Assembly: GCA_963853835.1 (NCBI GenBank)
Contig: OY970824.1
Span: 4,903,001 to 4,967,000 of the forward strand
Reading direction: 5' to 3'
Length of the DNA stretch: 64,000 nucleotides
DNA from: Calendula officinalis
Lineage: Eukaryota > Streptophyta > Magnoliopsida > Asterales > Asteraceae
In this document: in pieces, positions 53,838 to 64,000 of the stretch
Position numbering within the stretch: position 1 is the first letter of the stretch
Layout: every line of letters begins with the position of its first letter
Position numbers and translations under genes: made by a program
Notes under the pieces: model-generated
Seen by the model: only the letters and a program-made list of their open reading frames with translations
Told to the model about the DNA's origin: nothing
The model's database searches: none

Positions 53838-54308
53838 GAAAAGATGCATGAGAGGTTTGTGACCCTAAAGAAGGGTGATAGGTCGGTTGAGGAGTACTTA
53901 AGGGAGTTCACGGGATTGCTCCCGTTTGTTGCAAAAACTTATTTTGAGGAAAGATCGAGGGTAGTCCGGTATGCTTGTGGGCTACCTTGGGAGTACCAAT
54001 TGGAGGTAAAGAGAGCGGTCACACTCGATGAGGCCATTGGTGCCGCCCGGAGTGTGGAAGAGGTAAATGCGGCGAGGAATGCCGAGAGGGCCCATGTGGA
54101 CGAGAAAAGGAAATCCGAGAGTGGCTCGGGAACTTACAAAAAGGGAAAGTTCACATCGAATTCTTCCAAGCAAGGAAGTGTTGCCTCATGCAAGAGGTGC
54201 GGGAAGAACCATGCCGGCGAATGCCGAGGGGATTCAAAGGTGTGCTACAATTGTGGCAAGGTGGGGCATTTGGCTCGGGATTGTAGAACCAAGGCGTTAT
54301 CCTTCTAA
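53838..54308 (+). pseudogene. Ty3/gypsy gag fragment with zinc knuckle
   Basis: The coding part begins around EKMHERFVTLKKGDRSVEEY, the C-terminal half of a retrotrans_gag domain, continues through a basic Ser/Lys-rich section and ends with a CCHC knuckle CYNCGKVGHLARDC, then a stop at about 54306. The N-terminal half of gag is missing, cut at the end of LTR-B, and no protease, reverse transcriptase or integrase follows. An open frame extends 42 bases upstream into LTR sequence but is not gag. A decayed remnant. Confidence 0.85.
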
Positions 54309-55628
54309 AATTTCAAAATTCTCATATATATCATTTTACCTAATTTAATCATATTTAAATCTTTTAAAATTTTAAAAATATAAATCATAATCTAAATTAA
54401 TGTTAAAATCTCCTAAAAACCTTTGACGGAATAAAATGCAATTGTCGAATTTGGCAAGAAAATACCCTTGATGAAAGGAAAAACTCTTGACAATTAAGGG
54501 TATTTAGGGTATTTTACCATTAACTTAGATTAGCAACTATGTTTAATTAAAGTTTAAATGATTTAATATTATTAAATTAGGTAAAAAGATATATGTGAGA
54601 ATTCTGATATTTTGAAAGGATATATGCGTAATAATGAAGTTTGCAAAGATATATATATAATATTAGAAGTTTACAATGACGTGTATGAAATTAACCCTAA
54701 ATTGAAATTAAATTATCATCATAAAACACTAAACATAAAAATTAAAACCAAATGAAAATAATTTCATCTAAACACAACATTGTGAATTGATTATATAGTC
54801 GATCTCTTAATATTAATATTTGGAAATTACACGGCCTTAGAAGTCCGAAGAGCATGTAACATGTATCAGTAAACATCTACACATTTATATAATGAAATAA
54901 AGCAATTTAATTATCCATTACTTTGTACATATATCTAGATAGTTATAAAACATGCATTCATACATGACTTTTAATATACAACATAATATATATATTAAAA
55001 ACCACATTATTATCTATGCTGGTAAAAACACACAATTTACATTATACATATATTTCTATAAGTAATTTTTTATGAAGCTATTTAATTAAATTACCAAATT
55101 GATTTCTTCCACTGGGATATCGGGTTCGGTACACACTATGCCATAATTACATTTGTCTTATGTCACGTTTATTTTGTGTTTTCCATTTCGTATCAATTCA
55201 ATATTATGTTTAGGGAATTAGTTTTCATACCACACTTTTTAATATATCTATCACAATGTACTAATATTCATGTAAACTGTACAAGCATGTAAAACAACCA
55301 TTGTGATACAAGAAGTAAAAAATGTGATATAAAAATCACCCCCTTTATGTTTAGAGCATTCTATTTTTAGGAATTAGGAGGTGTAATTGAGCCATGTTAA
55401 CTCGTTACACGGTCGAGATTGACTTGTTTAACGAGCATACTTTCAAGTGAGCTCAAATATTAAAACATTTGGCTCGTAAAACTCAATATCTTATTGAGTT
55501 TGTACCTTTAAATTTTGAGTTTTGATAATAACAGCCCTTAGGGCTGTCTGTAATGCATAAACAGTTGTACACTAATCAATGGAAATGTGTAATTCCTAAA
55601 ATTAAGGAGTTTGTTATAGTTAGATGTA

Positions 55629-55942
55629 CTTCCTCCGATTCAAAATAAGTGATACACTTTAGCTTTCGCGATTTTTGAGTCAAAAGATTATAACGATGGT
55701 TAAATTAAATTAATTGGGTGATTAGTGGGAAATGAGTCCTACACTTTTTGAACAAAGTGAGGTTAATTATGTTTAAAAGTAAAAAGTAATGGTAAAGTGG
55801 TCATTTCACTTTGTTAAAGTAGACAGTTAGTGGGTGAAAGTCCCACTATTTTTTTGCAAAATAAGATAATTTTTCAAAGTGTATCATTTATTTTGAATCA
55901 TCCTAAAAGGAAAGTGTATCACTTATTTTGTATCAGAGGAAG
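55629..55942. mobile_element. Stowaway-like MITE
   Basis: Ends CTTCCTCCGATTCAAAATAA and (reversed) CTTCCTCTGATACAAAATAA with TA on both sides (55627-55628, 55943-55944); both continue as GTGATACAC. Same family as the MITE at 11248. The right terminal region is partly duplicated. Confidence 0.85.
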
Positions 55943-56190
55943 TATACATTTTGAATACATGTCTTATAACATCTCTTAGGGCTATCATTATCAAAACCCT
56001 TAAATTTTTTACCCATTTTGTATTATATTCATACAAATTATTGTGCTATATCAAGTCGACATAAATATTGAGTTGATTATCTAATTCAGTCCAGTCAAGT
56101 TTAAAATTGCCGATTAATTAAACAAGCTTAAACTTGATTATAAAATTATAAATGAACGGGCTCAAATTACTATTTAGTTATGAGAAAAGA

Positions 56191-56351
56191 TATTTAGTCC
56201 TACTATTTAGACATACCCATAGGCCTACTCACTTAATAGGATGACATGTGTATTCCACTAATTCTCTCTCCTAATATTAATACTTGATTTTGACAGGTGT
56301 CTTTATCTAATGAGTACACCTATGAGTATGTCTAAATGATAGACCTAGATA
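56191..56351. mobile_element. Small MITE with long inverted repeats
   Basis: About 48-base imperfect inverted ends (TATTTAGTCCTACTATTTAG / reversed TATCTAGGTCTATCATTTAG) enclose a core CCACTAATTCTCTCTCCTAA. The core is shared with the MITE at 59603 in the opposite orientation. Confidence 0.7.
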
Positions 56352-57444
56352 CCATTACTCTTTAGTTATATAAGTTATCCAAATCGAGATTAACAATATA
56401 GACTCGAACATGCATCAAAGCCACGTTTTTTCTCGGAAGACGGTATGGACAAATGCATTACAAGGTATTCATATTATATACTTTATCAATTTAATATTTT
56501 TTTCCCTAAAAATATATGTCAGTTCACGTGGGAGCAAATTAAGATGATCTGCAGTCATTTCATGTCAAAAGTGATGGAAATGCAATAATGCAAGGGGGTC
56601 ATGTTAAATCTGCATACACGACTAATCGGTATGGGTATGTATGTGGTGGTGATGTAGAAGGGCACCATGGTATGATGGGATATGTGATCCATGTGGTATG
56701 TGGTGTGTGAATGAGTATAGTATGTTGTGGTGGATATTTCCTGTAAATTGGTGTATGATTTGTTTAGGTGTCATCATGTGGCTAAAATTTTGATGTGGGG
56801 TAGTGACCCATTTGACTTAGGCCCGTCCAATGGTTATGCTGAAACTCATCAGTATAAAGTATGGATATCATCGATTCATAACACTGTCGACACGACCTCG
56901 TCTGTGAAAAGCGTCAGTGATTCTCGTCGGATATCTGACGAGTTTGAGGACGAGATGTGTCAGCTTTTCGGGTACGGGTGGGTCTTGGGGTGCGTCCGAA
57001 TGAAAATTCAAATTTTAATTTTTTCTTCTTCATTTTTTACCATTATAAATATATCTCAAATCAATATTTTTTAACAACTACAAGACACACAAGATCATCC
57101 CTCTAAAACAACTAGTTTTATTTCAAACGGTAGTTTTATCGCAATCATTTAATGTGACATTTTTAATGTTGTAATTTATTTTTTAACGTAATTTTAATTT
57201 ATATAATGTGTTTTAAATTAATGTAGTGTTTTAATTTTATAATTTTTTTATTCAATTAAAAAATATGATGTCGAAAACCCAACAAGTTAAGGATGTAATA
57301 TTGTTGGCATAAACTTTTTTTTTTATTGATCTGGAAGAGTGTGACGTGTCATGACAAAACTAATTAGTTAGGAATAACTTAATTGTTGAATATGATGTCT
57401 TAGAAAATGCCAATAGATCCGCCACCATTACAAATATGTTATTA

Positions 57445-57708
57445 CTCCCTCCATCCCACAAAAAACTTCTTATTTGGCTTTTGCACAAGTTTTTAGATGA
57501 TAGTTAGTGGTGGGGTCATTGATAATACTTTTGATTAAAATATAAGGTTGAATTGAAGAGAGAAAGATAGTTAGTGGATATTAGTGGTGGGGTCTTTAAT
57601 AATAATAATTTTTTATTGTGTGGAGCCCATCAAATATGAGAAATGGGAAGTTTTTTGTGGGACAAAAATTTAGAGTGAAATGGGAAGTTTTTTGTGGGAC
57701 GGAGGGAG
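57445..57708. mobile_element. Stowaway-type MITE with near-perfect ends
   Basis: Ends CTCCCTCCATCCCACAAAAA and (reversed) CTCCCTCCGTCCCACAAAAA, with TA target duplications at 57443-57444 and 57709-57710. 264 bases, no gene. Confidence 0.92.
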
Positions 57709-58918
57709 TATTTGTTTTTTGTTTTCATGCACAAAATATAATTATGTGTATGATTTAAATTAAGATATATAGTAGTTTAGTTATTTAAAATATCGTGTAG
57801 TATGATTATTATTTTTCGCTTTTTCACGTTATATTTATTACTTTTGGCTTTTGATATATCGTGTCGTATTTCTTATGGAGGCTGGTATATAATTATCGGT
57901 AATGACACATCCAATATGTAAGCTATAGATAAGGAGTGAATAAACACAAAAAACACATGTCATGATCTTTTTAATAACCATATATAAATTAGACATACGT
58001 AAATAGTACTGTATACATTACTCTTATTTAAGATTTTGTATTGGGACCGAAAAATGCAAACCCATCATCCTGCTGTCGGATGCCATACCGTCTATTGGGC
58101 CGTACACTTTTTGGAGGTTTGGTGAAAAGGAAAAGGACATAACTAATCGTGACCTTTTTTATTATTATTACTTATTTTCAACGAACAACTATACATAAAA
58201 ATAAACTATCCTAGGTCACTCTTCATAATTTTATGCATTATATATATTGAATTTACTTTATCCTATTTGTCTTGAGACAACTTTATTCCTTTCGTCATGC
58301 TTTGTTAATGCTAGTTAATGTATATTAGTTACAAAAGTGTCACTTAATAATAATGTTTAGTTTGAAAGGCAATATATAAAAATGAACCAACAAAAAAGCA
58401 TACTACAATTGTATACAACTACTATATAACTCTTAAATAAATATACTAATTTATATTTATTTTTTTTATATTAAAAACAAAACATAAGTCCTAAGGTATT
58501 TCTAATGACACGGCTCTCAAATAAATATACTAATTTTATATTCGATGTTATTTTATATTAAAAACAAAACATTGATTCCAAGATATTTGAGTTATTTATA
58601 TTAAAAACAAAACATATGCTTCACTATATTTACTACGTGGAAAAAAAAACTCTTCTAATGACATGAATGTTCACCCGTGCCATCCGAGCTACCCACAAAG
58701 CGCAAGATTACCCTGAAAATTAGCCGACTCACAAAGAGAGTCAAAACACGAGTTACCAAAAATAAATAAAAAAAGAAAGAAAAAGGCATGTTAAGTTTTA
58801 CCTCAAAAGTAAACTAGTTATGGATAGTAAATACACCGAAAATGATTCTACCCACAAATTATTACTCTTAAAGGTAAACTAGTCTACAATAAAATTAAAT
58901 TACACCGAAAATGATTTA

Positions 58919-61900
58919 TTAAATATAATCTAAATCATGTTGTTGGTTTTCAAGAACAATGCTTGCAAGTGCAAGTCTATAAGTCGTTGATCTTAAATTT
59001 CTCGTCAAAACAAATATTTCCTTTTTCCTTTGCTTCAAAGGCACGGAACTCCATTGTTCTTGTCTAAGCTGAGTCAGCAAGACTACATCACATAAAGCAC
59101 TAGCTAATGGTTTCTTGCTGCAAGTCAACAAAAGTAAACTTTAGTAATAATACAAGTCACTGAAATTAATAAAGCCTAAAAGTAAAAAAAAAAAAAAAAA
59201 CATATTCTCATCACATGATAGATCACTATGCTTTACATTCTGGACAAACATTATAAAAATATATTTAAAAAGCGTTTTAGCCTGTTTTAGAAATTACAAA
59301 TTTTTGTAATTACCATACAGGAGCAGGAAAAAAACCTTAATTAGCAAAGTAAGTCAGCTCAAAAACTTGAAAAATTAAAATGTTATGTTTAATTAATTAT
59401 GTTGAAAAATTAATTTTTATTTTTAAATACTTTTTATTTATGGAATGTGTAATTAATATTCAATATATTTGAAAAATTGTTTCAAGAAAAGGTTCGGTTC
59501 CATTTATGTATTTCCCTATTTAAACCGAAATTATTTGACCTAAAAGTCAAATGTGTATTGTATTTCGGTATAAAGTAATATGAAAAGGAGTAACGGTATT
59601 GCTTCCTACCATTTGTTCCTACTAATCTTCCTACTCATTAGATCAAGACATGTGTCAAAATCAAGGGATAATATTAGGAGAGAGAATTAGTGGATTACAC
59701 ATATCATCTTATCAAGTTGGTAGGAAGATGAGCAGGAACAAATGGTAGGAATAAATATCATTTCTCTATGAAAAAATATACTAACCTTCCTGGAACAAAT
59801 CCGGTAGTTACAAAACCAATTGGCCATCTATTAGACTCAATTGCTGCAGGATCTTGAGGCACTTGAAATTTCCATTTACCAGAATCTTGTTTCACAAAAT
59901 ATGTTGATATTGATGATTGAGGTACCTTAAGTTCACCCTTGTTGTTTGAACTGTTTCAAATTATAAAATAATTATCTAGTTAGGGACAAAAATGTCATTA
60001 CACTTATGGCTTATAAAAATGTTGCCTTTTTTTAATCCTTTTACTAAAATTTCACTAATAACATATAAAAAGAACTGTTAAAACCTCCGGATCTGTGTTC
60101 TTTTTCGTTTGTTAATTTGCAATTATCAATCCCAACAGTTACAGGTAGCAAATTCGACCCAATTATAGTAAATGGGTCAATTTGGGTCATATTAATTCTT
60201 GAAGGGTCAAGTCGGTACCAAAAGTTGCCAAAACGTAGCCAAAATATATAAATTCTCATTAATCAATCTATCAAAATAAATTAGGTAAATTTGTAATGTG
60301 GTGGTAAAACACATTAAATATTTATAAAAACCAGTAAAGAAAAGACTAAAACATTTATATGTCAACCCAGCCCGCCCAGCCCGACCCAAACCCGTTACCC
60401 AACCCGCCAATAAAAAAATAAGAAAATTACCCTGAAGTCCAAAGCTTTATATCATCTAAACGGGGTGCACAAACCACAGCTCCATCTTCAATAACACCTT
60501 CTTTATAAGCACGAAGAATAACTCTAACAAAACACAGTTTTCTAAACCCATTTTCCAGAAAACTAACCGTATTTGGTCCTTGATTAAGTAAATTCTCATC
60601 TTTTATAATCTTAGAAACACAGATCTTTTCACCAAGAAAATGTGAAAAAAGAGGCAAAGAACCAACATTTATAGAATTCAAGAAATCAGCCAGCGTTCTT
60701 GATGATCTGGCAACAATCATATTATGGTTTACTGATGTTAATTCAGTAACTGCATCTGATTTATTGGGAGAAATTTGAGTGGTTTCGGGTTCAATGGGGC
60801 CCGTTTTGAAGGCAAGATGAACACAATCCCATGGGGGTAAAATTGGAATTTGAAAAGATTTCACAGATGCAGGACGAAGAGATGATTCTTTATCAATAGT
60901 GGAAATTTCAGCTTCCATTAAAGAAGAGTAAGAATCACATTCGGGAAATTCTGATGGGAAAATCGGTATTCCAGCCTGCACAAGTAAATGTTAATAAGAT
61001 TAAAGTTTTAAACTTTTGAGTAGAAGTGGCAATTTTGACCCGTTTACGGTAAACGGGTCAAATCAAATTATAATTTGTCTTTAACGGGCCAAATAGGTGA
61101 TTATTAAAAATTAGCCAATAAAATGTGTTTACTTACTTCACAAGCAACCCAAGATCTCTCTCTTAAACCTGTAGCCCGAGCACCATTTGAGACTAAAGGA
61201 ACCCAAAATGCTTTAACCCAACTCAAAGGAAGTATGATGGACCACCTAGAAAATCATCACACGACAAAACAATCAGAAATTTGGGTCCCAATTAGACCCG
61301 TTTATGTGTACACGGGTCGGTTTGGGTTACAACTTGCCTCTAACAAACAAGTAAGTTCAAAAATATCCAATATCCCAATACCCGAAAAAACAGAATCATA
61401 AATATGACATTAAATTCCTAAACCTTGTAATTGAGTCCTTCAAATCATTCCTTCTTAAAAGAAGAACAGGGCAAAATCTTGAAGAACGTATTTTAATATC
61501 ACGTGTACTTTTGTCAGTAAGACAAAAAGACGATAAACGTTGATGATGTTTTTCCATACAAATAACACTTTCTTCAACTGGACCCCACAATTCTTTTCCA
61601 GCTTCCCATAAATCAGTATTATTCGAGTCAAAGTCAATGTTGGTCAAACCACGAGGATCGTTGACTGTAAGTGGAATTATTCCAGAACAAGGTATGTGAT
61701 CTTCAAGAGCTCCCATTAATGAATCATTTTTCATACTACATGATTATTATTAACAGAATTAAGGAATTGTTATATTAAATGAATTAGCTTATAAGAAAAT
61801 GTATAAAAAGTCAAAAGCACTGGTTGACTTACGTGGTAATTGGATGTAGTATTTTTTGAAGAAGTTGAGATGCTTTTGAACCGATTAATTCTAATGTCCC

Positions 61901-63558
61901 GAATTGTCCCTCGAGTGAAGTACAACTAACTGATGTAACGTTCTCATTTGTCTGAAATATTATAAAAGAATACATGACTATGATATAGATTATTGTTGTA
62001 ATAATATATAACTTTGAAATTTTTTTATAAATAAAATATAATTTAGTTCCAAATTTGATAAATAAATAAAAAGAACTCAATTCTACCTTACCCTGACTTT
62101 CACAAGCACTCTTCAGAGCATTATATCCTTCAGTTAATGCAGCAGCATGTAACCATATCCATAACTGTCTGACCCCATTAATTTGGCCAACACTTTCTGA
62201 ATCACCATTTATTGACTGCTGATTAGGTCGAAACATATAAATAACCGGTGCAATTATGTGTAAACTGGTTGTTGGAACATGATGAAGCTGCAAAAATTAA
62301 TTAATTAATTTAAAAAAAACAATTTAAAAAATCTTGAAGAGTTATGTGACGAAATACGCACCAGAGAAGTAGCATAAATACTACCAGAAAGTATGTTTTC
62401 ATAATCCGATGAAGGAAAAGGTGACATTACAGTGCTTAGAATTGATAATAATGAATCCTGCATACAGATTAAATAACTGTCAATGCTGGTGAGATGGAAA
62501 GTATTTAAACAGGTCAAAATATGTGATTTTTATATGAGTCAAAACGGGGCTGATCTGGTTGGGCTGACCCGAAACAATTTTTGCTAATTTTTTTTACTTC
62601 TATAAATTATTTGTGCGTTGAATATAATAACAGAAACTATATTATTTCAATAATAATCAAACTTTTTTAAGAAAGAAAAAAAGATCTAGGAGGTTTTATG
62701 CATTGAAAATACAATCTAGGCAACTTTAAACCAGCTTGACCCATTTTCTTTTTAGCATTTTTTCTTGTTATACCCATCTGACCCATTAGAGATAAAAAAA
62801 AATACCAGTATCAACCCATTTATATGAAGCTTTACAACTAAAAAAGAGGCTTAATTAAGAATATATGACCTGTGAACCCTCTAATTGAATAGCAGAGTAA
62901 TAACTTGAATCATGAACAACGGTTCCATTGTTCAACCACTTCAAGACAGCTCTTGAGCCTTTTCCTCTGCATTAAACAAACCATAAAACTTACTATAACG
63001 TCACCAAACACATTTTGACCTGCTCATTTTGCCACCTCAGCTTTTTACTATACTTCAGTATGATAAAAAAGAGTAAAAGTTACATTTAAACAAACAAACA
63101 GACCATTACCTTCCATGTAACCCAAGAGGAAGATAAAAACCCCAACGTTTAATCATGGTAAACCGTTTTGCAAACCAAACATGAGTTCTTAACCTCTTTG
63201 TCCCATCACCCGAATTACAAAACCCACTTTCAGGATTATTATTTAACTCTTTTCTTCGTCTAATATGCCTCGGAGGACCCCTTTTGACATTTTTATCTGA
63301 ATTTTCATCATTATTTTGATTCAAAACTCCAACTTTTTGCTTTTTTCTGAACCTAGTTTTTGAACCTCGATTATCATAACCAGTAGTTCTTCTTCTTTTA
63401 TTTCTCTGAGATTTAAAATCGTTGTTTAAGCGACTGGAAATTGTTGTGTACAGTGATTCAAGCTCGGGAGCTCGAGATTCTGTAAATTTCTGTACAAGTA
63501 GCTCACTTGGTGGTATAATTGGGCTTTTGAGCTGTTTGTTTCCGTTTTCAGTACCCAT
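58919..63558 (-). CDS. POP1: Ribonuclease P/MRP protein subunit POP1, 10 exons, 763 aa
   Basis: Exons in gene order: 63558-63110, 62966-62870, 62457-62362, 62287-62087, 61951-61833, 61735-61424, 61245-61137, 60975-60431, 59950-59786, 59117-58919. All are GT-AG and the frame closes at 764 codons including the stop. The N-terminus has POP1 hallmarks: VQKFTESRAPELESLYTTIS, the basic RNKRRRTTGY and RHIRRRKELNN, and KRLRTHVWFAKRFTMIKRWG. The middle has ILPLSWVKAFWVPLVSNGAR, part of the POPLD domain. The C-terminal exon resembles that of known POP1. The protein is the large scaffold of RNase P and MRP, processing pre-tRNA and pre-rRNA in nucleus and nucleolus. The ATG at 63558 was preferred over an in-frame one at 63636 because family proteins start shortly before the VQKF segment. 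Confidence 0.94.
59603..59751. mobile_element. Small MITE in the last POP1 intron
   Basis: Inverted ends TTCCTACCATTTGTTCCT and AGGAACAAATGGTAGGAA; core AATATTAGGAGAGAGAATTA shared with the MITE at 56191. Confidence 0.8.
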
Positions 63559-63920
63559 TGTTAGCAAATTAGTAACCTGCTTATACTGCATAACAGAATC
63601 CGTACGAACGGCAAAAATCAAATTATTACTTCTCAATTTTAAAGTATTACGGCTGATGAATTTAGAAAATGCAACTAAAGCACAAAATTAACCACTAATT
63701 GTAGCAAAAATGGATTGATAGCATAATCATAAAGCCATGAACAAGGATTAGTGTAAGCAAATAACATCCGTGAATAGAACAATTTAGGGTTACCGTTTTC
63801 TGTTAGCTTCTGCGCTTTTTGTTGATTTAAACTCGGTTCAGAACGAGCAATGCGCAGCCGGAGATAACTTACTATAACGGATGCAGAGAGCTACTTGACG
63901 ATCAAAGAAGAGGTATTGCA

Positions 63921-63938
63921 AAACCCTTATTAGGGTTT
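63921..63938 (-). promoter_or_regulatory. Paired telo-box in the POP1 upstream region
   Basis: AAACCCTTATTAGGGTTT contains inverted AAACCCT and AGGGTTT telo-boxes, about 365 bases upstream of the ATG. Telo-boxes are common near the start of plant genes for ribosome and RNA processing, which suits POP1. The 5' leader in 63559-63900 may contain an intron; this is not resolved. Confidence 0.5.
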
Positions 63939-64000
63939 ATGTTCGAAAATTAAAATAGGCCACATTATAAGTTTTTTATGCGTTTTAGTAATTACTAGCA

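Larger units (their letters stand above)
54309..58918. other. Intergenic, AT-rich, with three MITEs
   Basis: Apart from the MITEs listed separately, I see long A/T-rich tracts and a GC-richer patch at 56640-57000 with a 115-codon ORF lacking recognisable features. It is the 3' side of POP1. Confidence 0.55.

Noticed and set aside
54067..54348. 93-codon ORF overlapping the gag fragment
   Set aside because: It is the alternate frame of the zinc knuckle gag remnant, which has clear family motifs.
56727..57074. 115-codon ORF in the intergenic region
   Set aside because: No recognisable motif, low-complexity C-terminus, and no splice or promoter context.

Overview
This is nuclear DNA of a flowering plant. 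It carries spliced genes with GT-AG introns and plant gene families (a large Argonaute of the AGO5 type, a GPI-type A1 aspartic protease, a plant S28 peptidase, the RNase P protein POP1), embedded in AT-rich DNA full of plant transposons. The extra protein encoded by the copia element resembles proteins I associate with daisy-family (Asteraceae) genomes, so an asterid is my best guess; that is inference.

Layout. 1-10715: a Ty1/copia retrotransposon on the minus strand (LTR 10097-10715, primer-binding site, gag, pol, then a third ORF of at least 1,122 codons that runs off the left edge). It sits 21 bp upstream of exon 2 of a decayed S28 peptidase copy (10737-12401). 11248-24255: a transposon-rich block separating that pseudogene from its intact relative. 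It holds Stowaway-type MITEs, two inverted-repeat (foldback-like) elements, a PIF/Harbinger element with only its Myb-like ORF1 plus a deleted sibling, a Helitron, hAT-like MITEs and a 43-bp tandem repeat. 24983-28685: intact S28 serine carboxypeptidase, 9 exons, 501 aa. 33031-36225: aspartic protease, 10 exons, 505 aa. 37066-43192 (minus): AGO5-like Argonaute, 22 exons, 981 aa. 43193-58918: intergenic DNA with a SINE, hAT MITE, two related gypsy-type LTRs, a gag remnant and more MITEs. 58919-63558 (minus): POP1, 10 exons, 763 aa. All four gene models were phased by hand and close in frame.

The most unusual feature is in the copia element. An 8-base word, CAGTAGTA (complement TACTACTG), occurs about 41 times by eye, in five clusters: the LTR U3, the gag 3' part, the pol linker, the pol-ORF3 spacer, and inside ORF3. 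In the coding clusters it occurs in both orientations and so encodes different peptides, which points to a DNA-level (or RNA-level) signal. The spacer cluster precedes a TATA-like box and the ORF3 start, copying the layout of the LTR promoter. I suggest that ORF3 may have its own promoter and may encode, or respond to, a factor that reads this word, by analogy with VANC proteins of Arabidopsis VANDAL transposons. That is a hypothesis.

The host genes are not known to form one pathway: AGO5 and POP1 act in RNA silencing and RNA processing, and the two peptidases are probably secretory-pathway enzymes.
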